DNA of 64,000 nt from Rhea pennata (taxonomy: Eukaryota > Chordata > Aves > Rheiformes > Rheidae). This document shows, piece after piece, positions 49,801 through 60,223 of the stretch (its first letter is position 1; every line of letters starts with the position of its first letter). The notes beneath the pieces were generated by a model. That model worked only from the letters and a program-made list of their open reading frames with translations. It was not told the DNA's origin and did not search any database. The DNA is taken from positions 28,800,308-28,864,307 of the forward strand of contig NC_084666.1 in assembly GCF_028389875.1 (NCBI RefSeq), given 5' to 3'. The position numbers and the translations under genes were made by a program.

Positions 49801-52800
49801 GCAGTTCCCTCCTTTCAAGCAAGTATAATACTCTACTCCTAATATAAATTTTACTAGCCAGAGCACCTTAAAAGTGAAAAACAAGAAAAAGTAGTGAAAG
49901 AAAAGCAGAGGAGAAAAAGCAGAAGATGAAATAAAATGAAGGTAAAATCTTCCTCTTTCTTGTCCTTCCCTCATTCATCTTTTTTCTTCATGCTGTACCA
50001 TATCCTACCCTTTCTGTATGACAAAAATTTAGGAGCTAGAATAAGGCTTGCCAGCACATGCCCCATCACAGGAAACCTGAGTTCAAAATGACTTTTCAGA
50101 TATACATTTCAGAGAGTCTGACCTGACTTTATGAGATTGTCTTGATACTACTATAATGAAATAACAATAACCTTTTCCTGCCCCTCTAAATCACTTGGCC
50201 AGAGTTTCCTTACTCATCACTCCTGCTGCCCTTCAAATATTGGTGGTGTTCAAAGCAGCCTTATCACTCTCTTTTTCCTTTTTCTCTCTGCCTTCTCTCC
50301 CACTACTCTGCTGACACAGGTTGGACATACATTCAGCTACCATCCCTGTGCTGATTCACCTCTCTAGTCCAGACCTGCTTCCTCCTCTCCAAGCTAAATC
50401 TGTGTCTGACATCTCTTCATGGTGGCCTGGTGCTCTAGCTATGTTCAGTTTGGCTTAACTAGCACGTTAAGTCTTTTACCTCTAACTTTTCAGGTGCTAT
50501 GGATACTGTATCATCTTACTCTCAACAGACTCATAAATCTGGCACCATCTCAAAACTCTCTCCAGGTATTCACATTCACACGTTGTTTAAATCTTGTAGA
50601 TATTAGATATATAGCATCTCAAAGATCATCTTCTATCTACCCACCTGGGTCAGGCCTCTATTGGTACAACACCTTTATTTTGACAGATATAAACACAGAT
50701 TTATATCACATATGCATCCAGTATTTTACCATCTTACTATTTTCTTATGGCTCTCTACAATATCCTACTTTTCTTTCACATCTGATCATCGAAGCTGCTT
50801 GCCTTTTCTTTCAGTACTTTTCATGCCTATCACATCTTGATGGAGAAAGAGGCAGGGAAGAGACCTCCCTCAAGTTGTCCACTTGTCTATTCCTCATTCT
50901 CAATAGAAAAGTTCAGCCTTCTTCTATGGAAAATTCATCTCATAATTATATCCCTCATTGGCCATTTGTTACACTTTCAAGAACATATTTTCTGTTCTTT
51001 CTTGCGCTCTGCCTCCAGCTTGTGAGAAGCTTTCTGCAAACTTCCACAAGGCTACCTCCTCCTCTTCCTCTTCTGACATTATACAGTTACCAGAAATGGG
51101 AGACAGTGGCTGTCAGGCTGACTGATCCTGCCTCACTCTTTCCCTGAACTCCCACATCTGTTTGGATCTCAGCTAATCCTGCCCTCTGCAAGCTCTAATC
51201 TTCCCTTCTGTGTTAGTGCAGCAAAAAGTGCAACAGGGGTCTCTGTGACTAGAATATCTCTGTAATATACTTCTGTGATACACATGCAGACACATGCACA
51301 CATGAACATTTAGACTTTCTGGAATCCATATGTTTTTGGCTGTTGTTTTTTGGTAAAGAAAGGATGAGCTGTTTTCCTAATTAAATAATAAAACCAAACA
51401 CCATGAAATAAATGCAATTATGAGGGTTACCGGTAAATAAAATCCATCATTTCAGAAATCACTTGTGTGCACCAGCTTGTTTACTCTGTTTGACAGTGGA
51501 GCAACTGTGTCTTCTACTATTTTTGGAGTAGCTGCATCATGTTTTCTTCACTTCTCATACATGAATAGAAAGAACACTGGGTCCCTATTTCTATAGCTAT
51601 GCTCTTCTGTTTCAGGGCATTTTGAAAATCTACTGCAACGCTACCTGGAGATTCCTAAAAACAGGCACTGAAGTTTAGGCATATCAGATTTTGTGTTTGA
51701 GATGAACCCACTCTGCTGAAATAACATAAAAACAGTTTTGTTACAGATTGACAATGGGTTCTAGGATAGTACCAACACAGCAGTCAAAATTAATTTTGTC
51801 ATTTGTCTTGAAATGTATAACAGGCCCAGCAGGCATTCACACACAATAGAAAGAATGTTTTGTCCTTCCAGCTATCATAGAATCACAGAATAATTCAGGT
51901 TGGACGGAACAAACCTTTGGAGTTCATCTAGTCTACACCCCTGCTCAAAGCAGGCCAACTTCAAAATTAGATCAGGTTGCTCAGGGCTCTGTAGAGTCAG
52001 GTTTGAATATCTCAAAAGACAGAGATTCCACAGCCTTTCTGGACATAACCACTCTCATGGTGGCATTTTGTTTTCTTATATCCAACTGGGATTTCCTGTG
52101 CTGCAACTTGTGTTTGTCACTCTCACCTAGTTTGTTGATATCTATTCTGTAGTGGGGAAAAAAATTGGATGCGAAGTCCAGGTGCAGCCTCCCCAGTGCT
52201 GAGTAGAGGCAAAAAATCATATCCTTCGATCTGATCTTTCTACACTCTTCCATATTATATGAGTATTTATACTATACTCACAACCACAATTTTGATGCAG
52301 TGTGAAATAAATTTGAATTTGTCTTCAATGGAGAACTCACGATGCACAGAAGGATAGAGCTAAATTTATAGCATGATAATTACTTCACACTTAGTGTCTG
52401 TGTAGACACTTAGTGAACACTAAGCATAGTGCAATTATTAAGTGGAGCAAGCCATTTCAGAAAAGATTGCCTTAAAACATGCTAAGAGTATTCACACAGC
52501 AACTTCTGACTAATAAGCCTTCCTTCCTTCCCACTGCAAGTTTAACCTTACTGAGCTATAGAAAAGGCACCGAATATGGAATTTCTCTGATAATCTGCCT
52601 ACACTATGAAAACTGACTATTTATTCCTATTTTTCTCCTGTCTTAAGGTTGCTTATTGTCCTTAAAATTCTTTGATGAGAGGTTTTGTGGAATGCCTTTT
52701 GAAAATGCAGGTAGGTTATAAGAACCTGCATTTGCCTATCAACTGACTTGTTGTCTCAAGAGCTCCAATATCTAGATGAGGTAGGACTTTCCTTTATCAA

Positions 52801-55800
52801 AGCCACATTAACTCCTCCCAAACACATCATTCTTATTTAGGTGTCCAGCCTTACCCTTATCTAGGTGTCTGGTCTGCTCCATTCCTCTTGTTTTGTTTCA
52901 GCAGGTGCTGCCCATTTGTTCTGTGCCTGCAATGTGGTGCTTCAAGCTATTTCTAGTTCCCATAAGAATTTAACTCTCCTAACTGCCCCTTAGGTTCTTC
53001 TGAACAATATCAGTTCAAATACATAAAATCAATTACTGCATGATTATGCTATGATCTTTGGAAAATCCTACAGATGAGCTCGGGAAGCCTGGTTTACCTT
53101 CATGAACATGCTGAATCCAGTTTTAAGGAGATCAGTGAGGCCTGACGACACATGCTCAATATCAACAGGATCAGGTCGATCAGAATTACAGATCTCTTCC
53201 ACTACCTGTTTCAGCAGCGGTTTGTAAGAAGCCTGGACAAAAAGAATAGCACACTGTGAGTAAAGCTGCCAAGACCCAGTACAACTGCTTTTATAGATGT
53301 TTTATTTCCATTAAAGGAAATGAAAATATTTATTCTAGAAAGAAAACTCCTCAAAGACTTCAGAGAAATGATTGAAGCAGCGGTGGTTTCTGTGACTTTG
53401 ACAGATGTGCACAGACTCAGTATCAGACTGGAAAGACAGGAAGACAGCCACAGATTTACTCTGCCCCATGAGTATCCTATGAGTAAATGGAGGCAAGGAA
53501 GGAAGTGGGGCTACTAATTTCTTTCCAGTCTTTTTTTGGGTAGAATGGAAAAGGATAACCACAGGGATGATGCTCTGTTGCCCATTGCACACAACCAAAG
53601 GATCTCATCCTCTTTGGAACATCTTTATAAAAGACCTAAGAAGGGATATTTAGGAGGTTTGCTTACTGCTCTACTCCTGTCTTCCCACCAACATCTGTCA
53701 TGATATGATAGGTATCATGTCGTGACTGAAGCCTGGATATTAGCAGGACTGTGGCCAACCTGCCTGTTTCTCCCTCATGGAAGAGTGGAACTAAAAAGCC
53801 TTTTGACTCCTTCAATTTCCATGGTCAGGGCATGCAAAAAAATACTTGCTCCTGTGGAAAACCTTGTGGGGGAAAAAAAATCTCACCAATATCAGTATTT
53901 TTTTAGGAGGGGAGGGGGTGTCTAAATTCAGACAAAAGACCATTAAGGTAAAAAAAGAAAGTAGGGCAGAAAAGAAAGAGAGTAAAACAAGGTGTTCACA
54001 CCAAAATTAAAAGAGAAGAGACGTGTAGGGAGAGAAGTATTTTTATTAGGTCATCTGATTCAAGCAAAATAGCATTCACAACTAATGAGTGATGACAACT
54101 CAAATACTAGTACCATCCCCATATCACTCCAGACATATCTAGAAAAACTGGAGGTTAAACATCCTTCTTACATGGAGCAGCATATTTGAAAGTGGGGTTT
54201 TCCAAGTGACACAGACATCTATCCAGTAAGCAAACTGGGTCTCCCAATTCTTTTCAGAGTGCACTGAGCACTTACACGTGATCTCTTCCAGTGCCCACAA
54301 ACCTGTGCTGATTTAGTAGTTCAGAAATTTTCATATCCCTTTATGAATGGTCTGAACTATTCTGCCACTCTTAAAATGTTTCTAAGATGAAAATTTTATG
54401 GAATCATGGAAAGATCCTCTTCAATGAAAAGTTCACCTTGCTTACTTTTGTGGATAGGGTTCCATTTTGCTGCTTTCACAACTTCGTCAAAACTGCTGTG
54501 GAGCCACACAGTTTCAAGAAGTGCAACAGTCTTAGAAAATTTGCAACTTTCAAATTAGTACACTTTTTTTTTTTTTTTTTTTTTCCTTTGGGACTAGTCC
54601 TGGTACACACCATCCCTAGGTTTCTTAAGAAAATCAAGTGTTATGTCATTCAGCTTGCAGAGAGGGGATCCACAAGAGCCATCATGCACGATAAACATAA
54701 ATATGGATGGAAAAAAAAGGCAAGCTACTCAGTTCTATAATTTGGAACTAAAATTTTCTAATGTACTCTCAGTAATTAAGAGATGTTTTTCATCAAACAG
54801 TGAGAAACAAAACTTACATTTTGAACCCAATTCTGCAAATGAAGAGTTACACAATTCTTCTAGTCCTTCTCACAACACAGGTGCATAATTTTTAATTGAG
54901 CCAACAAAGCAAATTACAATAGACAATAGCTGCAATATATTTCAGTAGAACATGCCAAGATTTGTGTCAAATCTAGTCACACAATAAACAGTTACTTGGA
55001 ATCGTACATACAAGCATGAAGTCCTACGTACAAAAATCTGTTTAATATCTTCATAGTACTGCAGAAGAGGATCAGAAAGATGTCACAAACATAATATTTG
55101 GAGCACAGATCAAAACCATAGCTTAACAGAGAGCCTCACTTAATGAAATTAAAGGATAAATATTATCCGACTTTAGTCATAACTACTCAGTCTAAAGGCA
55201 AGATGTTAAAAATGTGCTATGATTTTGCCTGTCTGAATTTCCATGCACTAAAACTCAATCCCCTTCAAAATGATCCAATCTGGCTAAATAGATACTATAA
55301 GACAGATATGAAAATCACCTGTCCTTTTTGGCTATGATATTTTCAAAAACTTTCAAAATCTTTTATGACTTGAAATTCATCTATTAAATTGTCAGGAAGT
55401 AAAAAATACAACTTCCAACAGCTACACTGATTTCTAAATCACACAATAAAACTATTATCAAATCTAAATTTTGGCAGGGCACAAATTCCATTTAAAACAG
55501 TTGTTAAAAAGCTATGTCCTACAAAGATATGGGACATACCTCTGACATGAGCTATCACAGATTATTCAAAAAGGAAGGAAGGAAGGAAGGAAAGGGAAGA
55601 AAGAAAAAGGTGAATACACTTAAGGTGAAAATGAAAGGAAAAGAACACTAGTTACAGTATCAGACAAAACAAATACTCTCCTCTTGCATGGTCACCACAG
55701 TAACTGATTTGACAACCTGATGGAAAAATTCATTAGCTCTTTTTACATAAGACATATAAACGTCAATGCTACAAAAAGTCCTTCTAAGAGGCCATTCAAT

Positions 55801-57281
55801 TCGGTCCACTTGTTTAAGTAGAGAAATCATCTTTTCTGTTAACAAGAAATGAAGGCTTCCCAGCTCCTAACAGAGTGGAAAAGCATCTCCAGGATGAGCC
55901 TGTTCGCCGGGCAGGGCAGGGGTCTGCATGCGCATGGGACGGGCAGCGCTTCTTCAAACGAGCTAACTTAGTACACGCAACGCAACGCCCACGCGTTAAC
56001 TTCTGCCAGTCAAAGCAGAGAGACATTCCTGCTGTATGGCAGGAAACAAATATGCTGCCTGCTTTCTCCAGCTCCTCTAAAACTCCTGAACAGCCCTTAG
56101 CTGTTGGTCATATTCAAGATAATTAAACCCATCATATAGTCAGATTAGGGGGCTGCAAGGTGTTAATATATCCCTTGCCGCATTCCAGCACTTCGCCCTA
56201 AGCAAACATCCCAAGTTACATCCAGAAAACACAATGATGCTAATTACATTTCCAGGAAACTTTTAGAGAGTATTTTCTTATCATATGACTGCCCCTACAC
56301 TGAACTGTATTAAATGTTTTACAATTTTCCCCATTTTAGATATCAGACTGGTCATAAGTGCCAAGAGACTTCCATAACAGGCTTTCCTCACCTTAGCTTT
56401 CCAGTGCTATTTGCAACACTCGTGTTGTTACAAGCGTTGCTTAATTTGACCTATATGCTTTTACTGGTCTATAGCATACTTAAGAGTTTGGAAGGATTGT
56501 TTTTCTGGCTCAAGGCTGAAATCAAGTTTTACAGTCTCTCTCTAAATCACAGTATTTGCTTTCTGTTGGAAAACTATTCTTAACTGAAAAAGTTAAATAC
56601 TTGCAGGGAGAGGGAAAAGAGAGAAAAACACAGTAAATTCAGTTCTGATGACATGCACAAATATAATGGTTCATCTTCCTAAACAAAAGCTGCATTTTTC
56701 TGGTTTAGAAATGGGATGGCTTCTCATAGTTATGGAAAAGAGAGAGAAAATACAGAGAAATACAGCTGCTGTCTGGATGCAGGTGTGATGCTTCCATATG
56801 TCATAAGGGATCTTAGTCCCGTACCATCTTGACCTAGTCCTGCCTTTCACAGACATTTATATCATATCACAGTGCTGCAGAGCAAATCTCAGATTTGTTC
56901 ATCAGACAAACTCTTTATTAACTTTGACAGGGATATGCCTGTGTTTGGCTTAAGAGCTTCAGGAAGTTCCTGATGATTAGGTCAATTATAAAATATATAG
57001 TCAAATACATTCCACACGGGCAGAACACATCTAGGATTGGTACATAAGCAAAATTAGTCCTATTGGTGGAGGGGTGATTTTGACAGCATCCTGAAGAAAT
57101 AACATAAACAAGGGGAAATAAAAAGATCCACTTGCCTGGTGGGTGTTGCTGCCTGGATTATGGATGGAGTTAAACTGTTTCATGTGCATTCGAGCTCCCG
57201 CAATATCCCTGAGGGACTCAAAGATATTGTCCACTGCATCTGTGGCTTTCTGAGGTGCCAGGTTCAGAGATGAATCACAGC
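37770..57281 (-). CDS. SCFD2: SCFD2, Sec1 family domain-containing 2, C-terminal four exons (gene continues beyond 64,000)
   Basis: In transcription order the exons are 57281-57136, 53232-53098, 42924-42805 and 37862-37770. They give 163 residues ending in TGA. Key stretches are [60 protein letters not shown] and the terminal [11 protein letters not shown] recognise these as the end of the Sec1-like domain of SCFD2 (about 684 aa in human, from memory). All three junctions within the window are phase 0; the first exon seen starts with two bases of a split codon. The family is Sec1/Munc18-like, presumed to bind SNAREs in membrane trafficking; SCFD2 itself is poorly characterised. Position and orientation, convergent with RASL11B, match amniote synteny. 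The intron after the 57 kb exon begins with GC. Upstream exons, including the long N-terminal coding part, are not in the window. Confidence 0.95.
37863..42804 (-). other. SCFD2 last intron
   Basis: 4.9 kb GT-AG intron of unremarkable AT-rich sequence. Open frames of up to about 120 codons (for example near 41.5-41.8 kb on the - strand) show no motif. No recent repeat is recognised. Confidence 0.8.
42805..42924 (-). CDS. SCFD2: SCFD2 coding exon (second from the end)
   Basis: 120 bases, 40 codons, [12 protein letters not shown] through [12 protein letters not shown] to KPGTQ. The acceptor is TCATTTTACAG and the donor is GTAAAAAG. The GGVTVSE segment is the most conserved end of the Sec1 fold. 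Confidence 0.96.
43907..45850 (-). mobile_element. CR1 LINE, 5'-truncated, with a nearly complete reverse transcriptase
   Basis: On the - strand a 490-codon open frame (45,764 to 44,292) encodes a CR1 reverse transcriptase. Visible blocks are [18 protein letters not shown] at about residues 168-185, [10 protein letters not shown] (motif A, 238-247), VPQGSVLG (motif B, 296-303) and FADD (motif C, 325-328, the catalytic aspartates). The frame ends at a TGA where the usual CR1 protein continues with an Arg codon, and readable C-terminal sequence follows; a CGA to TGA change from CpG decay is the simplest reading. The 3' end carries the CR1 hallmark ATTCTATGATTGTATG. The endonuclease and the rest of ORF2 are missing, a typical 5' truncation. 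The 5' edge is uncertain by about 40 bases. Confidence 0.93.
44292..45764 (-). pseudogene. CR1 ORF2 fragment, reverse transcriptase domain
   Basis: Open for 490 codons but lacking the N-terminal endonuclease and ended early by a TGA. It contains all palm-domain motifs listed for the element. It is unlikely to make a working transposase system by itself. The length of the open frame suggests a fairly young insertion. Confidence 0.9.
46478..46512. repeat. 18-bp tandem duplication
   Basis: CCATGTTAGACTTCTTTT is repeated almost exactly once more in the SCFD2 intron. Confidence 0.85.
47711..47849 (-). mobile_element. tRNA-Ile-derived SINE with CR1-type 3' tail, copy 1
   Basis: On the - strand the head reads TAGCTCAGTTGG (A box), TTAGAGCATGGTGCT and GGTTCAATCCC (B box), closely following tRNA-Ile. 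The tail GGTTGGACTAGATGATCTCC through ATTCTATGATG is that of CR1. This composite matches the known layout of avian CR1-mobilised tRNA SINEs such as zebra finch TguSINE1 (from memory). Its 5' edge abuts the exon-like open stretch to the right. Confidence 0.88.
47850..48191 (-). other. Unassigned exon-like stretch cut by a SINE
   Basis: On the - strand a long pyrimidine tract ending TTCTCTGTGCAG makes a very good acceptor at 48,192. The frame after it is open for 22 codons, has one TGA (48,123-48,125), then about 90 open codons with peptides such as [15 protein letters not shown] and [19 protein letters not shown], ending where the SINE copy 1 head begins. I do not recognise the protein. It may be a broken exon or chance. 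Confidence 0.3.
51875..52250 (-). mobile_element. Decayed CR1 3' end
   Basis: The 3' end ATTCTGTGATTCTATGATA is present, followed upstream by recognisable but heavily mutated CR1 3' sequence ([11 protein letters not shown]-like and FEIFK-like fragments in translation). It has many stops. Confidence 0.8.
52540..52960 (-). mobile_element. Ancient CR1/L3-like LINE fragment
   Basis: Reading the + strand, phrases such as CCTTTTGAAAATGCAGGTA, TTTCCTTTATCAAAGCCACA and TTAGGTGTCCAGCC follow the order seen in the reverse-transcriptase region of old amniote CR1/L3 elements in reverse orientation. The match is from memory and divergent. Confidence 0.6.
53098..53232 (-). CDS. SCFD2: SCFD2 coding exon (third from the end)
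   Basis: 135 bases, 45 codons, from ASYKPLL to GFSMFMK. The acceptor is TTTTTGTCCAG and the donor is GTAAAC. Phase 0 at both ends. Confidence 0.95.
54564..54584. repeat. Poly(T) run of 21
   Basis: Homopolymer in an SCFD2 intron. Confidence 0.95.
55571..55592. repeat. GGAA microsatellite
   Basis: About five GGAA units. ETS-family proteins can bind such repeats; here it is simply a short tract. Confidence 0.9.
57136..57281 (-). CDS. SCFD2: SCFD2 coding exon (fourth from the end)
   Basis: 146 bases: two bases of a split codon, then 48 codons from CDSSLNL to SNTHQ. The acceptor is TTACCTTAG. The donor is CAG|GCAAGT, a GC donor with otherwise perfect consensus. The family sequence Gln-Ala-Ser at the junction requires exactly this cut. 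Confidence 0.93.
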
Positions 57282-58159
57282 CTAAGGTAACAAGAGACAG
57301 AGCTGAGTGAGCGAAAAACTTTCAAGTGTTTTGATAACAAGCAGCAGGAAAAAGATACCTACGAGGGAATTTTAAATTAGTTCCATCCTGTTAGATTCTA
57401 GAAACTCAGTTGCTTATTATACAGCATGTCTTCACCATGGCACAAGTCTCAGTAGCTAAACAAGAAGCCAGAAGTCCTAGATGGCAAACAAAGCGAAAAG
57501 CACCCTGGCGACATTTGTAACTTTGAGCATACAGCGCTTTCAGAGGTGCACAGTGCGCTTTGCTCTCCACAGCAAACAGCCGAATTCACGCGCTAGCAGG
57601 CCTTCAAGAGAGAGCCCCACCTGGAAGGCAGCTTTTCCGTTTGCTGGTCCCCTCAAGGTGACACAGCCATGGCAGCACAACGTGCTCTTCAGGTGTTGCA
57701 CCTGGGCCCAGGCTGGCAGCCTGCCCTCTCCAAATGCATTTCCTACTGTGGCAAAAAGAAAAGCAGGAGGAGCCTCTGCTAAGTGCTATGGAAATCATAT
57801 TGAAACATTGGCAAGAATTGTATTATTATCACCAAAAGACTTGTTCTCCCTCAAAGTTGCACAATTATTTTTAATGCATTTGCCCAAAGCGATTCTGCTA
57901 AGGTTTGATGAGACTCTTCCACTGAGACCTTGAGGTTTAACCCAAACTCTATGTACAGAAACATGTAAATGAACCCTTCAGTTTGCCAGGCAGCGCTTTG
58001 GCAAAGAGCAATTCTTATCCGCGACTCCATCCATCTCAGCACAGGACCTACATTGCACAGATGAGGAAAAACAATACTTTTGCAATTGATTTACTATGTT
58101 TGAGAATTGTCCAAGTGGAGAATTACTGGGTAGCTATATAGCAGTACTATACACTGGTG

Positions 58160-58190
58160 CATGTATATATATGTGTGTATATATACACAT
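58160..58190. repeat. TA/TG microsatellite flanking SINE copy 2
   Basis: Alternating TATATATGTGTGTATATATACACAT immediately beside the SINE tail; similar sequence resumes after the SINE head. Confidence 0.85.
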
Positions 58191-58331
58191 AGAATCACAG
58201 AATGGTAAGGTTGGACGGGACCTCTGGAGATCATCTAGTCCAACCCTCAGCATAGCCCGCACAGGGACTGAACCCACAACCTTGGCATTAGCAGCACCAT
58301 GCTCTAACCAACTGAGCTAAACCTGCCCCCC
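58186..58331 (-). mobile_element. tRNA-Ile-derived SINE with CR1-type 3' tail, copy 2
   Basis: Same structure and orientation as copy 1: A box TAGCTCAGTTGG, B box GGTTCAGTCCC, CR1 tail ending ATTCTGTGATTCTATGTG. It is inserted in a TA/CA-rich microsatellite. TACACATA occurs on both sides and may be a target duplication or simply microsatellite sequence. Confidence 0.88.
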
Positions 58332-59565
58332 ACCCCTACACATATATATGCATGTTCTTTTCTAAAGGTCTGAAATTATTCCTGTAAGACTGTGATTAGA
58401 CATTGGGCTTTCATTTGACTGAATACTACTTGTCAAAAGCCTACCAGTCAGATCCCGAGCTGGAGCAACAGAACAAGAAAATGACTGTACTTCTGCAGAG
58501 TGATATCAAACCAAGGAATGGAGGGTTTATGCAACTATGTCCCACAAAGCAACGCAGCGAGCATGATCCAGGCCTCAGTGACTGCTCTAATTCTAACACA
58601 GACACTCTCACGTATATTTTCAGACAGGGCTCTTGAAATTAATTTTTTTTTTTAACAATGCAGAACAATTAGAAGAAGTATATTTGTTGTTAAGTATGTG
58701 CAAGATGTGCATGCACTGATACTCTAACCAAAGTCCAGCTTTTCATTTTGGCAGAGGAACCTGAATGTTGTTGATAAAAGTACTGGACTCAAAACCCCCA
58801 CTCCAGCAGCTCATTCCCCCACTCCATAAATGCAGTTACATTAGCAGTGCTCTGGAAATTAGTGAGATTGCTCCTGCGAGTGCTCCTGTGCTGGTTCATG
58901 CACAGGGAAATAGAGTCCAACAGCTGAAAAAAAGTGAAACCAAAAACCTCCTAGATGGATGAGGTCTATAAATAAAGTCCCAGCTAACAAATTATGGTTT
59001 ATCACTAACACAGGCAAAATATTCAGAGAAGATCTTAGATTGTCAAGACGCTTTGAATCTACCCAAGGGAAAACATAAGAATGCGAAAACAGGGAAGTCA
59101 GTGTTAGCTCCTGATACAGAGGCTGCCCATTTTTAATAGTTAAGATTTATAAATCACTTTGCAAATGAAAAATAAAATGGAAGAGTTGTATCTCATTATT
59201 GTGTTACTAGATTTTTATTCTCTTTGAGAGACAAGCTTTCCCTTTTCTAGCCACAGTAGAGATAAGCAACTTCTAGCTAACACAAATAGTTATATCTTCT
59301 TTGTGCTTTCTTCAGTCCTTTATCAGACAAAGTCATTGCTTTTGGCCAAGCACATCGGGAATGTTTAGTTTTGCTAATGAATGTGTGTCTCCTATGTTGA
59401 AGAAGTTCAGGCAAGGTAAAAATTACATCAAGTTTGCTTCGGTTTGGGTACTTTTTTTTTCTTTTACTGTTTATTTTTGGACTATTTAGAAGTCTTTTGT
59501 TTTGGCCCTACAGCTATTTTTCTCATTAAAGCACATACGTTTTTATTCTCCTACTGGCATCACTT

Positions 59566-59577
59566 CCCCCCCCCCCC
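59566..59577. repeat. Poly(C) run of 12
   Basis: Twelve C in an SCFD2 intron. Similar runs of about 10 C are at 11,217-11,226 and 12,491-12,500. Confidence 0.9.
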
Positions 59578-59620
59578 TTTTCTTTCCTTATTTTAACAAG
59601 ACCCCTTTTACCAAAAGGCT

Positions 59621-59800
59621 TCAGACCGGCTTGCCACTTCCCACTCTGGGAACCGAACGGCCAGTTCCCAGTGGCCACGATCTCGTTCTGTGTCTGGACA
59701 CTGCGGGGCATCCTTTGCCCTGTCTGGCTGGGCACATCCCGCTTTGCTTTCGCCACGTGGCCAACCTGCTCTCGAGCAGCTCCTTGGCTAAGCGCAGCCT
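59621..59800 (-). other. Possible partner exon of the unassigned stretch
   Basis: After an acceptor-like GTTGCAG, a phase-compatible frame encodes RLRLAKELLESRLATWRKQ (helical, heptad-like) and ends at TGA 59,621-59,623 after 59 codons. An AATAAA on the - strand follows at 59,470-59,475. The intervening intron would be 161 bases and its pyrimidine tract is weak, so this link is tentative. Confidence 0.3.
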
Positions 59801-59961
59801 CTGCAACTCTGCTCACCACGCAACTGCACTGCCAGGGAAATGCTGCTTCTGAGCTTTGCTTTACAGTCTGTGCTAACATACTCATGGGCTGCAGGAGGTT
59901 GTGAAATCATTTATCCTCATGATCTGCCTAACAGGCCGCATCATTTCATCCAATTACTTAC

Positions 59962-60223
59962 CCGTGAATGCAATAGCCTGAACCAAAATGCGAGGCATGC
60001 AATTCGCTGTTCGCCTTCAACAACCGTCCACAGCTCAGTCCACAGCTCGTCACCCTCAGGGTTTAACGAGCAGCCCTGAGAAGTCTGGAGCTGCCGAGGT
60101 GCTATCCGATAGCTTCGTGTCCCGTGGTGGAGGGCTTGGGTGAGCACCAGCTGAAGCTGCTCCTGCGACTGGAGGCTTTCTGTGAAGTCCTTCCCTCTGG
60201 GGAAGTCGCTGTGGTCTACCACA
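59962..60223 (-). other. Unassigned exon-like open stretch in an SCFD2 intron
   Basis: On the - strand, 87 codons lie between an acceptor GTGAGTTTTCAG and a strong donor CGG|GTAAGT. The encoded peptide includes DFPRGKDFTESLQSQEQLQL, DELWTELWTVVEGEQRIACL and FWFRLLHSR; codon third positions are GC-rich, unlike the surrounding AT-rich intron. A 12-base in-frame tandem gives the ELWT-ELWT repeat. The same frame stays open for 46 more codons upstream (to 60,372) except for one TGA at 60,232-60,234. It does not fit SCFD2: splicing to the 57 kb exon would be out of phase. I do not recognise the family. It may be an exon of a nested gene, a decayed gene, or chance. Confidence 0.4.

Larger units (their letters stand above)
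42925..53097 (-). other. SCFD2 penultimate intron
   Basis: 10.2 kb GT-AG intron. It holds the long CR1 element (43.9-45.85 kb), one tRNA-derived SINE (47.7 kb), an exon-like open stretch (47.85-48.19 kb), a decayed CR1 (51.9 kb) and an ancient CR1/L3-like piece (52.5 kb). The 50.2-51.2 kb part is pyrimidine-rich on the + strand. Confidence 0.85.
53233..57135 (-). other. SCFD2 intron with GC donor
   Basis: 3.9 kb intron with donor GCAAGT and acceptor TTTTTGTCCAG. It contains a 21-base T-run and a GGAA microsatellite. No other gene is seen. Confidence 0.85.

Noticed and set aside
57481-57933. 150-codon + strand frame beside an SCFD2 exon
   Set aside because: No recognisable motif, antisense to SCFD2, and the codon pattern looks unremarkable; likely chance.
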